Source of the DNA: Sabellastarte sp. h YS-2021
Taxonomy: Eukaryota; Annelida; Polychaeta; Sabellida; Sabellidae
DNA length: 64,000 nucleotides
Assembly (NCBI GenBank): GCA_964017235.1
Contig: OZ024927.1
Location: 20,045,160 to 20,109,159, forward strand
Reading direction: 5' to 3'
Shown here: piece after piece, positions 1 to 12,373 of the stretch
Layout of the letters: each line of letters starts with the position of its first letter
Numbering within the stretch: the stretch's first letter is position 1
Position numbers and translations under genes: made by a program
The notes under the pieces: model-generated
The model's database searches: none
Told to the model about the DNA's origin: nothing
Seen by the model: only the letters and a program-made list of their open reading frames with translations

Positions 1-180
1 TAGAGCACCTTTATGATTTTCAAACAATTAGCTATGGTGGCCATTTTGTTTTTTCAAAATCAGGCCAAAATTTTGATATTAAGGTTTATGTAAAAACGTG
101 ATGAACGGACAGACGGACAGACGGACACACGCACGTATGGAAGGCGTTTTATGATCTCCCAACCACGGCCTTTGGTAATT
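1..180 (+). repeat. 3' tail of dispersed repeat family R1
   Basis: The first 180 bases match the tail of the longer repeat at 2640-4502 and the copy at 19291-19742. Shared landmarks are 'gctatggtggccattttg', 'aggccaaaattttg', 'aaaacgtgatgaacggacag', a short run of gacggacag repeats, and an end near 'cacggcctttggt'. No coding potential is seen. The family has no transposase and its class is unknown; it resembles noncoding interspersed repeats common in marine invertebrates. The 5' part lies outside the window. Confidence 0.6.
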
Positions 181-210
181 ATTGAAAATGACTTCCATTT
201 GAAAAGTTCT

Positions 211-755
211 GGGCCTGCATTCACAAAGATTCTTAGAATTTTTCTTAGAATTACACTTAAGTCTAAGAAAAATTCTTTGCCAAGAATTTTTTTTATTCTT
301 AGAATAAAATCCTATTCACAAAACAATTCTTAGCTAAGAATAATTCTAAGAATAGAAGTAAAAGGAAATGTACGCAATTCTTAGAATTTTTCTTAGACTA
401 TTAAGTGTAATTCTAAGAAAAATTCTAAGAATACAGATCTTGGCCTATAAAATGATGAACAGAAAACTGGAATTTTTTTAAATAATATAAAGAGGCTGCA
501 CTTCGTTACAGAACACACAATTGACAACTAATAAGTAACACTCTGTTCTGAATGTCGATTTGCAATCGGTTGCTGCACTATAATCATCAAAACAACTATT
601 TGTCTTAAGTTAAGCATGCTATGTGCCATTCTTAGATTTAAACAAAATTCTTACAAAATTCTAAGAAAAATTCTTAGAATAAAAATCATTCTTAGAAGAA
701 TAATTCTAAGAATAAGACTAATTCTAAGAATAAGAATCTTTGTGAACACGGGCCC
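211..755. mobile_element. Foldback MITE with CTTAGAAT sub-repeats
   Basis: The left end GGGCCTGCATTCACAAAGAT and the right end (reverse complement GGGCCCGTGTTCACAAAGAT) form terminal inverted repeats. The inner arms are built of many copies of attcttagaattt in both orientations, so much of the 545 bp can fold on itself. There is no ORF of transposase type. No clear target duplication is visible. A decayed trace of the same motif occurs near 45421-45530. Confidence 0.7.
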
Positions 756-1363
756 TGATGTATAAAATAATTATAAACAATTCTCCTAATCACACTTAAT
801 TAAACTAAAACTATATTACAACTTTGCAAGATAACCCAATTAAGCCTCTTTTCATTTTTTCCCTTTTTTTCATTTATCCGAGATATTACACCCTGTCGTT
901 GTTGAAAGATCCGAGACAATGGCCAATCCAGACGGTTTAAGAAGAGGCAGGCGCCTGTCCAAAGCCATAAAGAACCCGTACAGTGCCACAAGTATATTCC
1001 AGTCATTTCAACATTTTGCCACAAATTACATTGCGTGCAGAAGGGATATATCATTTAATAATAAGAATATGGCCATGTTATATTGCAATTTTACGTTTGC
1101 GGCGATATCTTTGGATATAAAAAGTATAATGTGACCGCTTCGACCATATTTAATGGACTTTATCATGTTGGTAAAAAGAACCATATGGCTTTACTAGACA
1201 TTCGAAAGCAGGCAATTCTCACGACAGCCGACTTTACTACGACTTCACTGCGCATGCTCTGTGGTCCGCCATGATTGTTTATCAATGTGTACGATCGTAG
1301 GCAGAGAGTACATTTGTAGGTGTACTTATGGTTTGTGAATAAGTGAACGTAAACTTTGAAGAA
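756..1363. other. Unassigned region upstream of first MADF exon
   Basis: No repeat or gene is recognised here. The stretch just before the exon at 1364 should hold the 5' untranslated region and promoter of the MADF gene if that exon is the first, but I see no convincing TATA box or initiator. Short open frames on both strands lack any recognisable domain. Confidence 0.4.
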
Positions 1364-1613
1364 ATGGATGAAGATGCTGATTGGACACCTGACACGGAAT
1401 ATGAAGAGCAAGATGATATTGAATGTGAAGAAGACACTGATGTCCCAAACAAGATAAACAAATGGAAAAACACTTCATTTCTGAGTCCTGAGCAAGAAGA
1501 AGATCTAGTGGAATGGATACGAGAAAATGACATTTTCTACAACAAAGGTCGACGAAACAGTGCCAAGAAAGATCAGTTGTGGGCAGACAAGGCAGCAGAA
1601 TTAAATGTACCAG
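1364..1613 (+). CDS. MADF-domain protein, exon 1 (acidic N-terminus and first half of MADF domain 1)
   Basis: The ATG at 1364 follows an in-frame stop at 1340-1342. The first about 40 residues are very acidic (MDEDADWTPDTEYEEQDD), then comes FLSPEQEEDLVEWIREN and KKDQLWADKAAELNV. The latter is the first half of a MADF (Myb/SANT-like) DNA-binding fold: an acidic helix with a conserved W, then the LW..KA..LN helix. The exon ends at a consensus donor (cag|gtaagc) in phase 1. The matching second half is the exon at 20050, 18.4 kb downstream, which starts with the complementary phase. MADF proteins are nuclear DNA-binding factors, often with a BESS motif for self-association, and domesticated transposon proteins also use this fold. 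I cannot tell which this is. Confidence 0.72.
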
Positions 1614-1689
1614 GTAAGCCCGGTTGTCTTCTTCCCATAAACTTAAGTCACCGTACTGATTCGCCACCGTACTAAAGCCGGGATATACG

Positions 1690-1752
1690 GGCATCTCGTG
1701 ACCACGGCAGCTCGTGACCAACAACTCGTACATACAACTCGTACGACTTAAA
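1690..1752 (+). repeat. Short minisatellite, caactcgtac type
   Basis: Repeated words cagctcgtgacca, caactcgtacata and caactcgtacgactt give a short array of about 13-17 bp units. Related words form the longer arrays at 21080-21260 and 51820-52124. Confidence 0.5.
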
Positions 1753-1756
1753 ATGG

Positions 1757-2640
1757 ATTTCACAAAGGTGACTTAGCTAAGTCCAGGCTTATCATATAAC
1801 CACAGTGGTTTTCTGTGTCATGTGACCTTTTGTATCTATTCAAAATATAATATTGATGCCACATATTCTTCTTTTAATGTATTTTATCTAAGGATAATTT
1901 AAGTGCTGTTTTGAAATTGAAAACCTTGTTAGCACATATAAACTTCCCAAACACTACTTTAGTGCATAATTATAATTTATTTACAGCCATTTCAAATTTT
2001 GAAGTGGAGAAAAGTTTATGGCGGCCATATTTAAGTCCTCTTTACAAAATTTAAGCCCACTACCTTACAGGTCATCCATTGATTTGGCTTTTTTTTTTTT
2101 TTTTTTTATGCATGTGTGTGTGTGGGGGGGGGGGGGGGGGGGGGGGGGTCTGGGGGATTTATAGCAACAGACTTTGCGGAGGTTTGCAGATTTTTCCCAT
2201 GACTCTTTACCATTTGACGACACAAAACGGGGTATTATGTCTTGTTCAACAGCCAGGGCCATATTAGGACAAATCCACAGAATTGTCAGTTGTCAGAATT
2301 TGGATGGTTGTGGCTTGGCTTGAGAAAACCATATTAACAAGACCACTGCCGTGGTGTTTATCTCCCGCTAGACACTAAGGGGAAATGGAGCTAGTGTGAT
2401 CACAAAAAAAGGGTTCAAAGCCCAAGGAGCAAAAATACGGAAAATAAAAGGCCCTTTCCATATGATGGTGCTACTGAACCTGATCCAACCTGACACTTGC
2501 AAAACATTTGCAGTGCAAGATTTCCTTTACTTTTCACATCTGAAGTTCTAAGACCAGCTAGAATTGTATTAACTTCGATTCATGCAGTACATTCCTGGAT
2601 GGGACATGGTATAGTCTAACATGTACAGAATTTGGCCATT
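1757..2640. other. Unassigned intron sequence with homopolymer pair
   Basis: No gene or known repeat recognised. It includes a T tract of 19 at 2089-2107, a short (gt)n, and a G tract of 25 at 2124-2148. Confidence 0.5.
2124..2148 (+). repeat. G25 homopolymer
   Basis: An uninterrupted run of 25 G, preceded by (gt)n and T19. Runs of this length can form G-quadruplexes and are error-prone in sequencing, so the exact length is doubtful. A second G-run (G19) is at 59861-59879. Confidence 0.9.
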
Positions 2641-4502
2641 TATAGATGAAACATTTTTGATATCTGCCAAACTTCAAGATGGCGGCCGGAATTTAGAAAA
2701 GTAAACTTTGTCAGAGGCTCTATATCCAGGGTGTCTTAAATATCCAAAGGGTCCAAAATCTGCTCAAAATTTCTATCTCTCACAGTTTTCGAAATAATCA
2801 ACATTTTTGATAATTGACAAACTTCCAAGATGGCAGCCAGAATTTGAAAAATTATAATTTTTCATAGGTATTATATCCAGGGTCTGTGTAGAGTACCCAA
2901 AGGGTCCAAAAGTTGTTCGAAATCACTCTATCTTCAACAGTTGTTAAGCAAAATGTCATTTTCCATTTCTGCCAAAATTCAACATGGTGGTTGGAATTCG
3001 GAAAATTAAAAACTTTTCAGAGGCATTATATCTAGTGTCTATAACACCCCCAAGTTCCAAAATTTGCTTCAAATTGCTCCATTTCTAATGGTTGTTCCAG
3101 ATAATCAACATTTTCCATTTCTTCCAAAAAAAAACAACATGGTGGCCGTAATTTGAAAATTTAAGGAGATATAAGGCATCCGTAGAATGTTGACCCCACT
3201 TGATCTTGAAGCAGGGGTCAAAGGTCAGGGCATGACTTCCTTTAGGTTCTTTTCACATTTCAAAGTTCTAGGACCACTAATAAGGGAGGTACAAGTGATT
3301 TACTCAGCTGTGAGCATTTCAAAATAGCTATTGCTCAGTTATGTAATGAGCTACAGGTCTGCAGTTTTACTATGTTATAGCTTACTGAAAAGAATGTGAA
3401 GAACCTATTTAAAAAGATTTAGGGCACTGTAATGATTTTCAAACAATCTGCAATGGTGACCATTTTATTTTTCAAAATGATGCCAAAATTTTTCACAGGC
3501 AAACATTTGCAGGCCAGGACTTCCCATGGGCTGTTGTTACATTCTGAAGTCATAGGAGCAATAATAAGGGAGATATCAGGACATTTTATTATTATGACCC
3601 CATTTGACCCTGAAGTGGGGTCAAAGGTCAAATTCAACACTTGGAAAAGATTCTCAGGCCATGACTTCCTATAAGTTGTAATCACATTTCAAACCCCTAG
3701 GAGCAATGGTAAGGGAGATATAAGGCCTTTTGAATAGGAATACCCCATTTGATATTAAATGTGATGCGGAAACTCATGCTAAGTTCCCCGGTCATATATC
3801 TTTTGTGCAAATTTGATTAAGGTAACTGCAATATTTCAAGTGTTAGAGGATCTAAATGATTTTCAAACAATCGGCTATGGCAGCCATTTGGTTCTTCAAA
3901 ATGAAGCCAAAATTTTTCACAAGCAAAACATTTGCAGGTCAGGACTATCCATGGGCTGTTTTCACATTCTAAAGCCCTAGGAGCAACAATCAGGGAGATA
4001 TAAAGACATTTTAGTATGATGACCACAACAGTTGGAAAAAAGTTCTCAGACCATAACTTCCTATAAGTTGTTTTCATATTCCGTACCCTAAGGAGCAATG
4101 GAAAGGGAGACATAAGGCCTTTATAATAGGAGAACCCCATTTGATATGAAATGTGATATGGCAGCCATTTTGTTTTTAAACTAGGCCCAAATTAATATTG
4201 TGCTAGCTTTCCTAGCCATATATCTTTTATGCAAATTTGATGAGGCTGTCTGCAATATTTCAAGTTTTAGGGCACCTAAATGATTTTCAAACTATCGGCT
4301 AGGGCAGCCATTTTGTTTTTCAAAATAAGGCCAAAATTTTGCACAGAATGTTTTCGTAGCCATAAACATTCCTTGCATATTTAGTGAAGATATCTTCCTA
4401 AATAAATGGGATATAAAGCTTATGTAAAAACATGATGAACAGACCCATAAACAGAAGCATTTTATAATTACCGGACCATGGCCTTCGGTCACTTGCTCGA
4501 GA
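2640..4502 (+). repeat. Dispersed repeat family R1, long copy
   Basis: Internal units of roughly 425 bp start near 3432, 3857 and 4278 with 'gattttcaaacaatc', followed by a purine/pyrimidine-balanced 'ggcagccattttgtttttc' and 'gccaaaatttt'. GGGTCAAAGGTCA near 3617 and a similar motif near 3215 are imperfect DR1 motifs. The tail at 4425-4502 (aaaaacatgatgaacagacc to atggccttcggtcac) matches the tails at 1-180 and 19660-19742. There is no coding potential. The family looks non-autonomous and its class is unknown. Confidence 0.6.
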
Positions 4503-5720
4503 TAAAAATGTATAAGTTTATTTTGGTTGTGTACATTTCAAATTTATATAAATTTCCATTTATTAAACACATTTCACATTAAAAATTACAGAAATAAGAC
4601 AACTTTTAATCACATAAAAACCCAAAGAATCATCAGACCATCTTAACCCCAGTTAACAACTATAAATTTGAGGACTTGTCCTGGATTTTAATGCTAATGG
4701 TGTTAGGTCATTGTATGTCTGTTCAAATAAAAATAAAATTGGTTGTATCGCAGGTATAATGATTTCAGAAGGTTAGGAAGTACAATCAGCATGCAAAGCA
4801 TTAATGCACTGGTCAAGATAGGGTCCAATATTTTATCAATTCTTTTTGCAACTAGTATATTGGTATCCAATAAAATGTATGTCTTACATTGAATGCCTTT
4901 ATACATTCTGATAAACAGATTTATATAAAATACAATAAGTTTATTTCACAAAAGTGTAATATACCCTACCATATGAAAACACTTGGGTTAAGCTTGGCTT
5001 GGCATTCGGTGACCGCCACGTACACTGTACATAGAATTTAGAATATAAGGGGAGACCCTCTTTAAACCTATATACTTGCTACCCTTTGACCCCTGGTGAC
5101 TTAATTCGCTCTGCCATGCACAATAATACAGAAATAGTTCATTTGTTTTGTGGCGGTTGAACTCTCAATTGGCTTTTTTGCTACCTACATTAAGACCTGC
5201 ATATACGCGTTTTTGGTACTCTGTAAGTACTCTTAAGCTGTTTTATTCGCTCTTCCTCCATTTTATTTACCTTTTATTACGATACCTAGTGTATTTATTG
5301 TCTACTTTGTGCAACATTTTTACATATTTTTCAAAATTTCTATTATCGCTCATCTAGTCACGAGGTGTCAGAATGTGGGATTTCCTTTGGAAATAACCAT
5401 TTCCGCGGTGAATTAATTCATTTATTCACTTTTACTGGCATTATAATTGCCAATTTACGGTTTTTCCATCATTCTTTATGCAAAATTCTTCATTTCACCG
5501 TGTATTTTGACTGTATTTTTGAGCTTCATACAAATCCAGACACCAGGTCACATGACGATAACGACATCCAAAATGGAGGTCAACCGATCGCTTGTCAGAA
5601 AATATTCGTTTTTTCAGTAATAACAGCATTTCAAGGTTAGTTTATGCATTCCTTTTTCATAATTCTTTGAGTATTATTTTGTCAGAGCATAATGTGTAAT
5701 AATACCCAATTTTTACGTAT
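4503..5720. other. Unassigned intron sequence
   Basis: AT-rich sequence with no recognised repeat or coding segment. A short ATG frame near 5573 reads only 15 codons. Open frames at 5148-5640 show no domain. Confidence 0.5.
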
Positions 5721-5852
5721 AATTGAAAGGGCCTGTACAAGTAATGAACAGTGAATGGTAGGTATGTTTAAGTACTGTAATTATACGCAATACGTATAAT
5801 TATATCTCCAGACGAAAGTCGGGGATATATTGGATTCAGGTCCGTCGCACCT

Positions 5853-7205
5853 TGTCTGTAGAAAATTTTAGGGCTGTAGGTTTACCCAAAGGGGTCGACT
5901 TAAGGTCTCAAAAGTGCCCACAGAGACCCAATTTATGCACTTTTTGCCACTTTCAAGCACTGTAGCTTTCAAACTATGTCTCTCATCTAAGTTAAATATC
6001 ATCTGGGAATATATCTATGTGTTTTCTTATATGTGCCCCAACATTTAGGCCTTTAATAGACAGTTAACCTGTGTATCAGGACCATAAACACCCACCCGAG
6101 TGACCCTTATAAGACATTTTTCACATCTTTTTCCCTGTAACTTGGAAATGGTAAGTCTGAGAAGTTTCAAACTGTATTAGATATATATTCTGTGTGTAAT
6201 CTTAGTATGTAACAGATTTTAAGTCTGAGGCTTTAATTTTGAAGGTCAAATTGAGGTCTCTAAAAGGTCCCAAAGACCCAATATTTGGACTTTTTGCTAC
6301 TTTTAAGCCCTGTGACTGTCAAACTATGTGACTGATAGAGCTCAAATCCTATCTGGGAAGATATTAGTATGTTATTTTTATATGTGCCAAAAATTAAGGC
6401 TTTAAGAAGACATTTAACCTGTGTATGAGGACCATAAATCCCCACCCGAGTGACCATTTTTAGACATTTTTCACATATTTTTCCCTGTAACTTGGAAATG
6501 GTAAGTCTAAGAAGTTTCAAACTGTATTAGATGCATATTCTATGTGTAATCTTAGTATGTGACAAATTTTAAGTCTGAAGCTTTAATTTGAAGGCCACAT
6601 TTAGGTCTCTAGAAGGCCCCATAAAGACCCAGTATTTGGACTTTTTGCCAATTTTAAGGCCTGTGACTGTTAAACTATGTGACTGATAGAGCTGAAATCT
6701 CATCTGGGAATACATTATTATGTTCTTTTTACATGTGCGAAAAATCAAGGCTTCAAGTAGACATTTAACCTGTGTATGAGGACCTTAAACACCCACCTGA
6801 GTGACCCTTTTAAGACATTTTTCACATATTTTGCTCTGTAACTTGGAAATGGTAAGTCTGAGAAGTTTCAAACTTTATTAGATACATATTCTATGTGTAA
6901 TCTTAGTATGTAACAAATTTTAAGTCTGAAGCTTTAATTTGAAAGGCCCACAGAGACCCAATATTTGGACTTTTTACCACCTTTAAGCCCTGTGACTGTT
7001 AAACTATGTGATTGATGGAGCTGAAATCCCATCTGGGAATGCATTATTATGTCCTTTTTACATATGCCGAAAATCAAGGTTTTTAGTAGACATTTAACCT
7101 GTGTATCAGGGCCATAGACACTCGCCCAAGTGCCTTTTTTGACATTTTTTCCGTATTTTGCCCTGTTATTTGGAAATGCTTAGTGTGACAAGTCTTAAAC
7201 TGTAT
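5853..7205 (+). repeat. Helitron body, copy 1 (about 345-bp sub-repeats)
   Basis: Near-identical to 7736-9118. Inside it, a unit of about 345 bp with 'gacccaat.t..ggactttttgcca' and 'gacatttaacctgtgtatgag' recurs about four times. Copy 1 lacks the CCG-containing segment between head and body, and about 22 bp near 6935. Confidence 0.8.
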
Positions 7206-7212
7206 TATATAT

Positions 7213-7261
7213 AATTATATCCCCAGACGAAAGTCGGGGATATATTGGATTCAGGTCCGTC

Positions 7262-7313
<52 letters not shown>

Positions 7314-7735
7314 AGAAATTTCCTTGTGGACGCGATAACTCAAAAACAAATTAATATTTTTTTTTCAAACTTGGTACACATGTTAAGGGTGCCCAAAGGA
7401 AGATCCCTATTTTAAGGTGACCTTAAACTCCCAGTAAAAAAGAACTTATGGCCACCTTAAGGTCAGAAATTGGACTTTTGGCCACTTAGAGCCCTGTAGG
7501 TCACAAACTATGATGCTCAGCTGGCTGAAATTTTACCTGACAACACATTAATATGTTCTTAGTACATGTGCCGAAAATCACGACTTTAGGTTGAGGAGAA
7601 AATTGTGTTTGAGGCCCATAAATACCCCCACTTGGGGATATTTTGCTATACTTTTCACATATTTTGCCCTATAATTTGGAAGTGGTAATTCTGATGAGTC
7701 TCAAACTGCGCTAGGTATAACTTTGATATGTAATC
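7213..7735 (+). repeat. Second 5' head copy with (CCG)n microsatellite
   Basis: Starts with the same hairpin head as 5805 (ccccagacgaaagtcgggga) and continues through gtccgtcgc into about 18 CCG units at 7262-7313, then about 420 bp absent from the first copy. The head at 5805 jumps from gtccgtcgc straight to the body, so copy 1 appears to be a deletion derivative. Confidence 0.75.
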
Positions 7736-9118
7736 CTTGTCTGTAGAAAATTTTAGGGCTGTAGGTTTACCCAAAGGGGTCGACTTAAGGTCTCAAAAGT
7801 GCCCACAGAGACCCAATTTATGCACTTTTTGCCACTTTCAAGCACTGTAGCTTTCAAACTATGTCTCTCATCTAAGTTAAATATCATCTGGGAATATATC
7901 TATGTGTTTTCTTATATGTGCCCCAACATTTAGGCCTTTAATAGACAGTTAACCTGTGTATCAGGACCATAAACACCCACCCGAGTGACCCTTATAAGAC
8001 ATTTTTCACATCTTTTTCCCTGTAACTTGGAAATGGTAAGTCTGAGAAGTTTCAAACTGTATTAGATATATATTCTGTGTGTAATCTTAGTATGTAACAG
8101 ATTTTAAGTCTGAAGCTTTAATTTTGAAGGTCAAATTGAGGTCTCTAAAAGGCTCCCAAAGACCCAATATTTGGACTTTTTGCTACTTTTAAGCCCTGTG
8201 ACTGTCAAACTATGTGACTGATAGAGCTCAAATCCTATCTGGGAAGATATTAGTATGTTATTTATATATGTGCCAAAAATTAAGGCTTTAAGAAGACATT
8301 TAACCTGTGTATGAGGACCATAAATCCCCACCCGAGTGACCATTTTTAGACATTTTTCACATAGTTTGCCCTGTAACTTGGAAATGGTAAGTCTAAGAAG
8401 TTTCAAACTGTATTAGATGCATATTCTATGTGTAATCTTAGTATGTGACAAATTTTAAGTCTGAGGCTTTAATTTGAAGGCCACATTTAGGTCTCTAGAA
8501 GGCCCCATAAAGACCCAGTATTTGGACTTTTTGCCAATTTTAAGGCCTGTGACTGTTAAACTATGTGACTGATAGAGCTGAAATCTCATCTGGGAATACA
8601 TTATTATGTTCTTTTTACATGTGCCAAAAATCAAGGCTTCAAGTAGACATTTAACCTGTGTATGAGGACCTTAAACACCCACCTGAGTGACCCTTTTAAG
8701 ACATTTTTCACATATTTTGCTCTGTAACTTGGAAATGGTAAGTCTGAGAAGTTTCAAACTTTATTAGATACATATTCTATGTGTAATCTTAGTATGTAAC
8801 AAATTTTAAGTCTGAAGCTTTAATTTGAAAGCCACATCGAGATCTCTAAAAGGCCCACAGAGACCCAATATTTGGACTTTTTAACCACCTTTAAGCCCTG
8901 TGACTGTTAAACTATGTGATTGATGGAGCTGAAATCCCATCTGGGAATGCATTATTATGTCCTTTTTACATATGCCGAAAATCAAGGTTTTTAGTAGACA
9001 TTTAACCTGTGTATGAGGGCCATAGACACTCGCCCAAGTGCCTTTTTGGACATTTTTTCCGTATTTTGCCCTGTTATTTGGAAATGCTTAGTGTGACAAG
9101 TCTTAAACTGTATTATAT
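7736..9118 (+). repeat. Helitron body, copy 2
   Basis: Matches 5853-7205 over almost its full length with few substitutions. Contains the about 22-bp stretch (agccacatcgagatctctaa) missing from copy 1. Confidence 0.85.
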
Positions 9119-9121
9119 ATA

Positions 9122-10500
9122 ATTTTTGTTTGTTATGTATGTCCCCCAAAAAGTTTCAGATCTGTTGTTTAATTGCTAAGGTCTCTTTAACAATTGTAAA
9201 ATGCCCACAGAAACCCAATTTATGGACATTATGCCACTTTAAAGCCCAGTAACTGTCAAACTATGTGGGTTATAGAGCTGAAATCTTTGAATTTTTAAAA
9301 GGAAATGCCTGTCTATTTAAATTTTGAATATTAATAATGTTATGGCTATCTTAGTCTTTTAAGAACTTATTTTTGTGTGTTATACCTCTGCTTGCTGAGT
9401 TTTTAACTTTTTAAAATGAAACTGGTTAAACATATTCAAGTAGACAAAATGGACACTTTAAGTGAGCTTTAAGTCCCAATATTAATGAAATTATATCCTT
9501 ATGTAGTAAAAGTAGGGGATTTTTAACCCTCAACTAGCCCAGTTTTATTCAACTTGCCTCAGTTAATTTTGACACAGCTCCTACAGTTATGAACTCATTT
9601 CAGTTGATAATCACATACTTAAAATTCTCAATTCTTTTTGTATTTGAGTACCCCTTTTATATAGATTGTTTGTTTACCATTTATGCATCCCCCACCCGGA
9701 TTCCCCCCACCCACCTCTGGGACCTCCAGCTATATTGAGTGACACTAAATAAACAAAGGTATTTAATGATATCAGATGAGAAACAAAGAACTCAATGGGG
9801 TTGCAGATCTTGTGTAATAGTGAGAGAGGTGTGGAGAAGGGGAGAGGGGTGGGGGTGGGAGCTGGTGGGCTTCATTACATATAACACAAAGGGGAGTCAG
9901 AACTGAGATTGTGTCACATATTTAGGTTGCATATATATGGACCACATATATAGGTATAGAGGAAATGAATAACTGAAAACAATTTGCAAATTCTAAAAAT
10001 AATATAATAAAATAATAATATAAATAATTTTTTTTTAAATAATATTTTATTTGTGAACAAATATAGAAACAGATATGCGCTTTTGGGATTATGAATTTTA
10101 GAATGGACATTGAATCATCAATCATTTAAATACTTTGAAGGAAGATTGAAAAGTATGATGAGTTGAGTTAAAAATAATATTTTATTTGTCAACAAATATA
10201 GAAACAGATATGCTCTTTTGGGATTATTATTTTAGAATGGACATTCAATCATCAATCATTTAAATACTTTGAAAATATGTTTAGAGTTATCATTGCAGGA
10301 AGATTGAAAATATAATTTGAGTTATGTATTCGGCGTCTGGGGATACACCATCTTCCTTGGAAGATATAAACAGAGTAGATTGATGTGCTGAAGTTCATAT
10401 AATAATGGGTAATTATGTTTTAAAAAATTCCCGATCAAAACCTGTGGCGTGAGTGATGACCTGTCTGGGGATATGTTGGCGCCGAGTTGGCCCAATCTAG
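9122..10500 (+). repeat. Helitron 3' segment, copy 1
   Basis: Starts tttttgtttgttatgtatg and ends ggcccaatCTAG. It is followed immediately by a second copy, so an internal Helitron-type 3' terminus is preserved. It contains a polypurine stretch near 9830-9870 and a direct repeat of about 130 bp around 'gaaacagatatgc' (10070 and 10203). Confidence 0.8.
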
Positions 10501-11909
10501 TTTTTGTTTGTTATGTATGTCCCCCAAAAAGTTTCAGATCTGTAGTTTAATTGCTAAGGTCTCTTTAACAATTGTAAAATGCCCACAGAAACCCAATTTA
10601 TGGACATTATGCCACTTTAAAGCCCAGTAACTGTCAAACTATGTGGGTTATAGAGCTGAAATCTTTGAATTTTTAAAAGGAAATGCCTGTCTATTTAAAT
10701 TTTGAATATTAATAATGTTATGGCTATCTTAGTCTTTTAAGAACTTATTTTTGTGTGTTATACCTCTGCTTGCTGAGTTTTTAACTTTTTAAAATGAAAC
10801 TGGTTAAACATATTCAAGTAGACAAAATGGACACTTTAAGTGAGCTTTAAGTCCCAATATTAATGAAATTATATCCTTATGTAGTAAAACTAGGGGATTT
10901 TTAACCCTCAACTAGCCCAGTTTTATTCAACTTGCCTCAGTTAATTTTGACACAGCTGCTACAGTTATGAACTCATTTCAGTTGATAATCACATACTTAA
11001 AATTCTCAATTCTTTTTGTATTTGAGTACCCCTTTTATATAGATTGTTTGTTTACCATTTATGCTGTAGCACTCCATCTCTTTGTAGTCCCAACCCACAT
11101 CCCCCACCCGGATTCCCCCCACCCACCTCTGGGACCTCCAGCTGTATTGAGTGACACTAAATAAACAAAGGTATTTAATGATATCAGATGAGAAACAAAG
11201 AACTCAATGGGGTTGCAGATCTTGTGTAATAGTGAGAGAGGTGTGGAGAAGGGGAGAGGGGTGGGGGTGGGAGGTGGTGGGCTTCATTACATATAACACA
11301 AAGGGGAGTCAGAACTGAGATTGTGTCACATATTTAGGTTGCATATATATGGACCACATATATAGGTATAGAGGAAATGAATAACTGAAAACACTTTGCA
11401 AATTCTAAAAATAATATAATAAAATAATAATATAAATAATTTTTTTTAAAATAATATTTTATTTGTGAACAAATATAGAAACAGATATGCGCTTTTGGGA
11501 TTATGAATTTTAGAATGGACTTTGAATCATCAATCATTTAAATACTTTGAAGGAAGATTGAAAAGTATGATGAGTTGAGTTAAAAATAATATTTTGTCAA
11601 CAAATATAGAAACAGATATGCTCTTTTGGGATTATTATTTTAGAATGGACATTCAATCATCAATCATTTAAATACTTTGAAAATAGGTTTAGAGTTATCT
11701 TTGCAGGAAGATTGAAAATATAATTTGAGTTATGTATTCGGCGTCTGGGGATACACCATCTTCCTTGGGAAGATATAAACAGAGTAGATTGATGTGCTGA
11801 AGTTCATATAATAATGGGTAATTATGTTTTAAAAAATTCCCGATCAAAACCTGTGGTGTGAGTGATGACCTGTCTGGGGATATGTTGGCGCCCAGTTGGC
11901 CCAATCTAG
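10501..11909 (+). repeat. Helitron 3' segment, copy 2
   Basis: A tandem copy of 9122-10500 with only scattered differences. It includes 30-odd bases around 11063-11098 that copy 1 lacks. It ends in CTAG at the true element boundary. Confidence 0.85.
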
Positions 11910-11982
11910 TTCTTGCGTATAATTACAGTACTTAAACATACCTACCGTTCACTGTTCATTACTTGTACAGGCCCTTTCAATT

Positions 11983-12373
11983 TGACATTTCTGGGATAGG
12001 GATCCTGGTTACAGTGTTTTGGGTTCAATTCTGAGACAAGGATCTCCGCTTTCAGCTTTCCACACCTTCAAGTCTGGAGGATGGTGCTAAACAGTTTATG
12101 AGGGTGACTTAGTCTTCCACCTTTAGAGATACATCTCACTGTTACTGGTTTCCTACATTCCAATTTTATGTCATTTTGGTCATTTGGGTTCTCAGTCCAT
12201 TTTCAGTCCTTTGGCCTCTTCTGTGCCTAAGGCTCAGCCTAATGAGGCTGTCTTGTTTTGTGCTGGGATTACCTTCTCAAGACCATTTTTGTTCAGGGTC
12301 CCTTCTTAAGAAGAGTTTATCAGTTGAATCCAACTGATTTTGCTACTTTCTAAACACAGCTGCATTCATTTTT
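11983..12373. other. Unassigned, possibly decayed element
   Basis: T-rich sequence without open frames or known repeats. Together with 13630-13801 and 17301-19290 it has a similar T-rich composition, and the named repeats look inserted into it. I could not identify any protein family on either strand. Confidence 0.3.

Larger units (their letters stand above)
5805..11909 (+). mobile_element. Non-autonomous Helitron-like element with tandemly repeated internal and 3' segments
   Basis: The 5' end TC follows A5804. The 3' end CTAG (11906-11909) precedes T11910. A|T insertion with TC...CTRR ends is the Helitron signature. The 5' head carries a hairpin (CCCCAGAC...GTCGGGGATA in the second head copy), and its arm recurs inverted near the 3' end as GTCTGGGGATAT, followed by a weak hairpin (ttggc...ggcccaa) just before CTAG. 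There is no Rep/helicase ORF, so it must be mobilised in trans. The interior is made of two head-plus-body units (5805-7205; 7206-9118) and two copies of the 3' segment (9122-10500; 10501-11909), the first of which also ends in CTAG. This is what tandem rolling-circle products would leave, though unequal exchange could also do it. Confidence 0.7.
5721..11982. mobile_element. Palindromic MITE split by a Helitron-like insertion
   Basis: The 70-bp arms at 5721-5790 and 11913-11982 are inverted copies with one mismatch. They begin AATTGAAAGGGCCTGTACAA on the left and end with its complement on the right. The arm ends face each other across a short spacer once the 5805-11909 insertion is removed, so the original element was a near-perfect palindrome of about 160 bp. 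No transposase is present. A target duplication is not obvious. Confidence 0.75.

Noticed and set aside
1343-1363. Upstream start of the MADF exon at 1343
   Set aside because: That codon is GTG; the first ATG is at 1364, shortly after an in-frame stop at 1340.
2065-2267. Poly-proline / poly-glycine frames
   Set aside because: Translation of the G25 homopolymer.
5148-5640. Two plus-strand ORFs of 69 and 91 residues
   Set aside because: Low-complexity F/L/Y-rich translation of AT-rich DNA; no domain.
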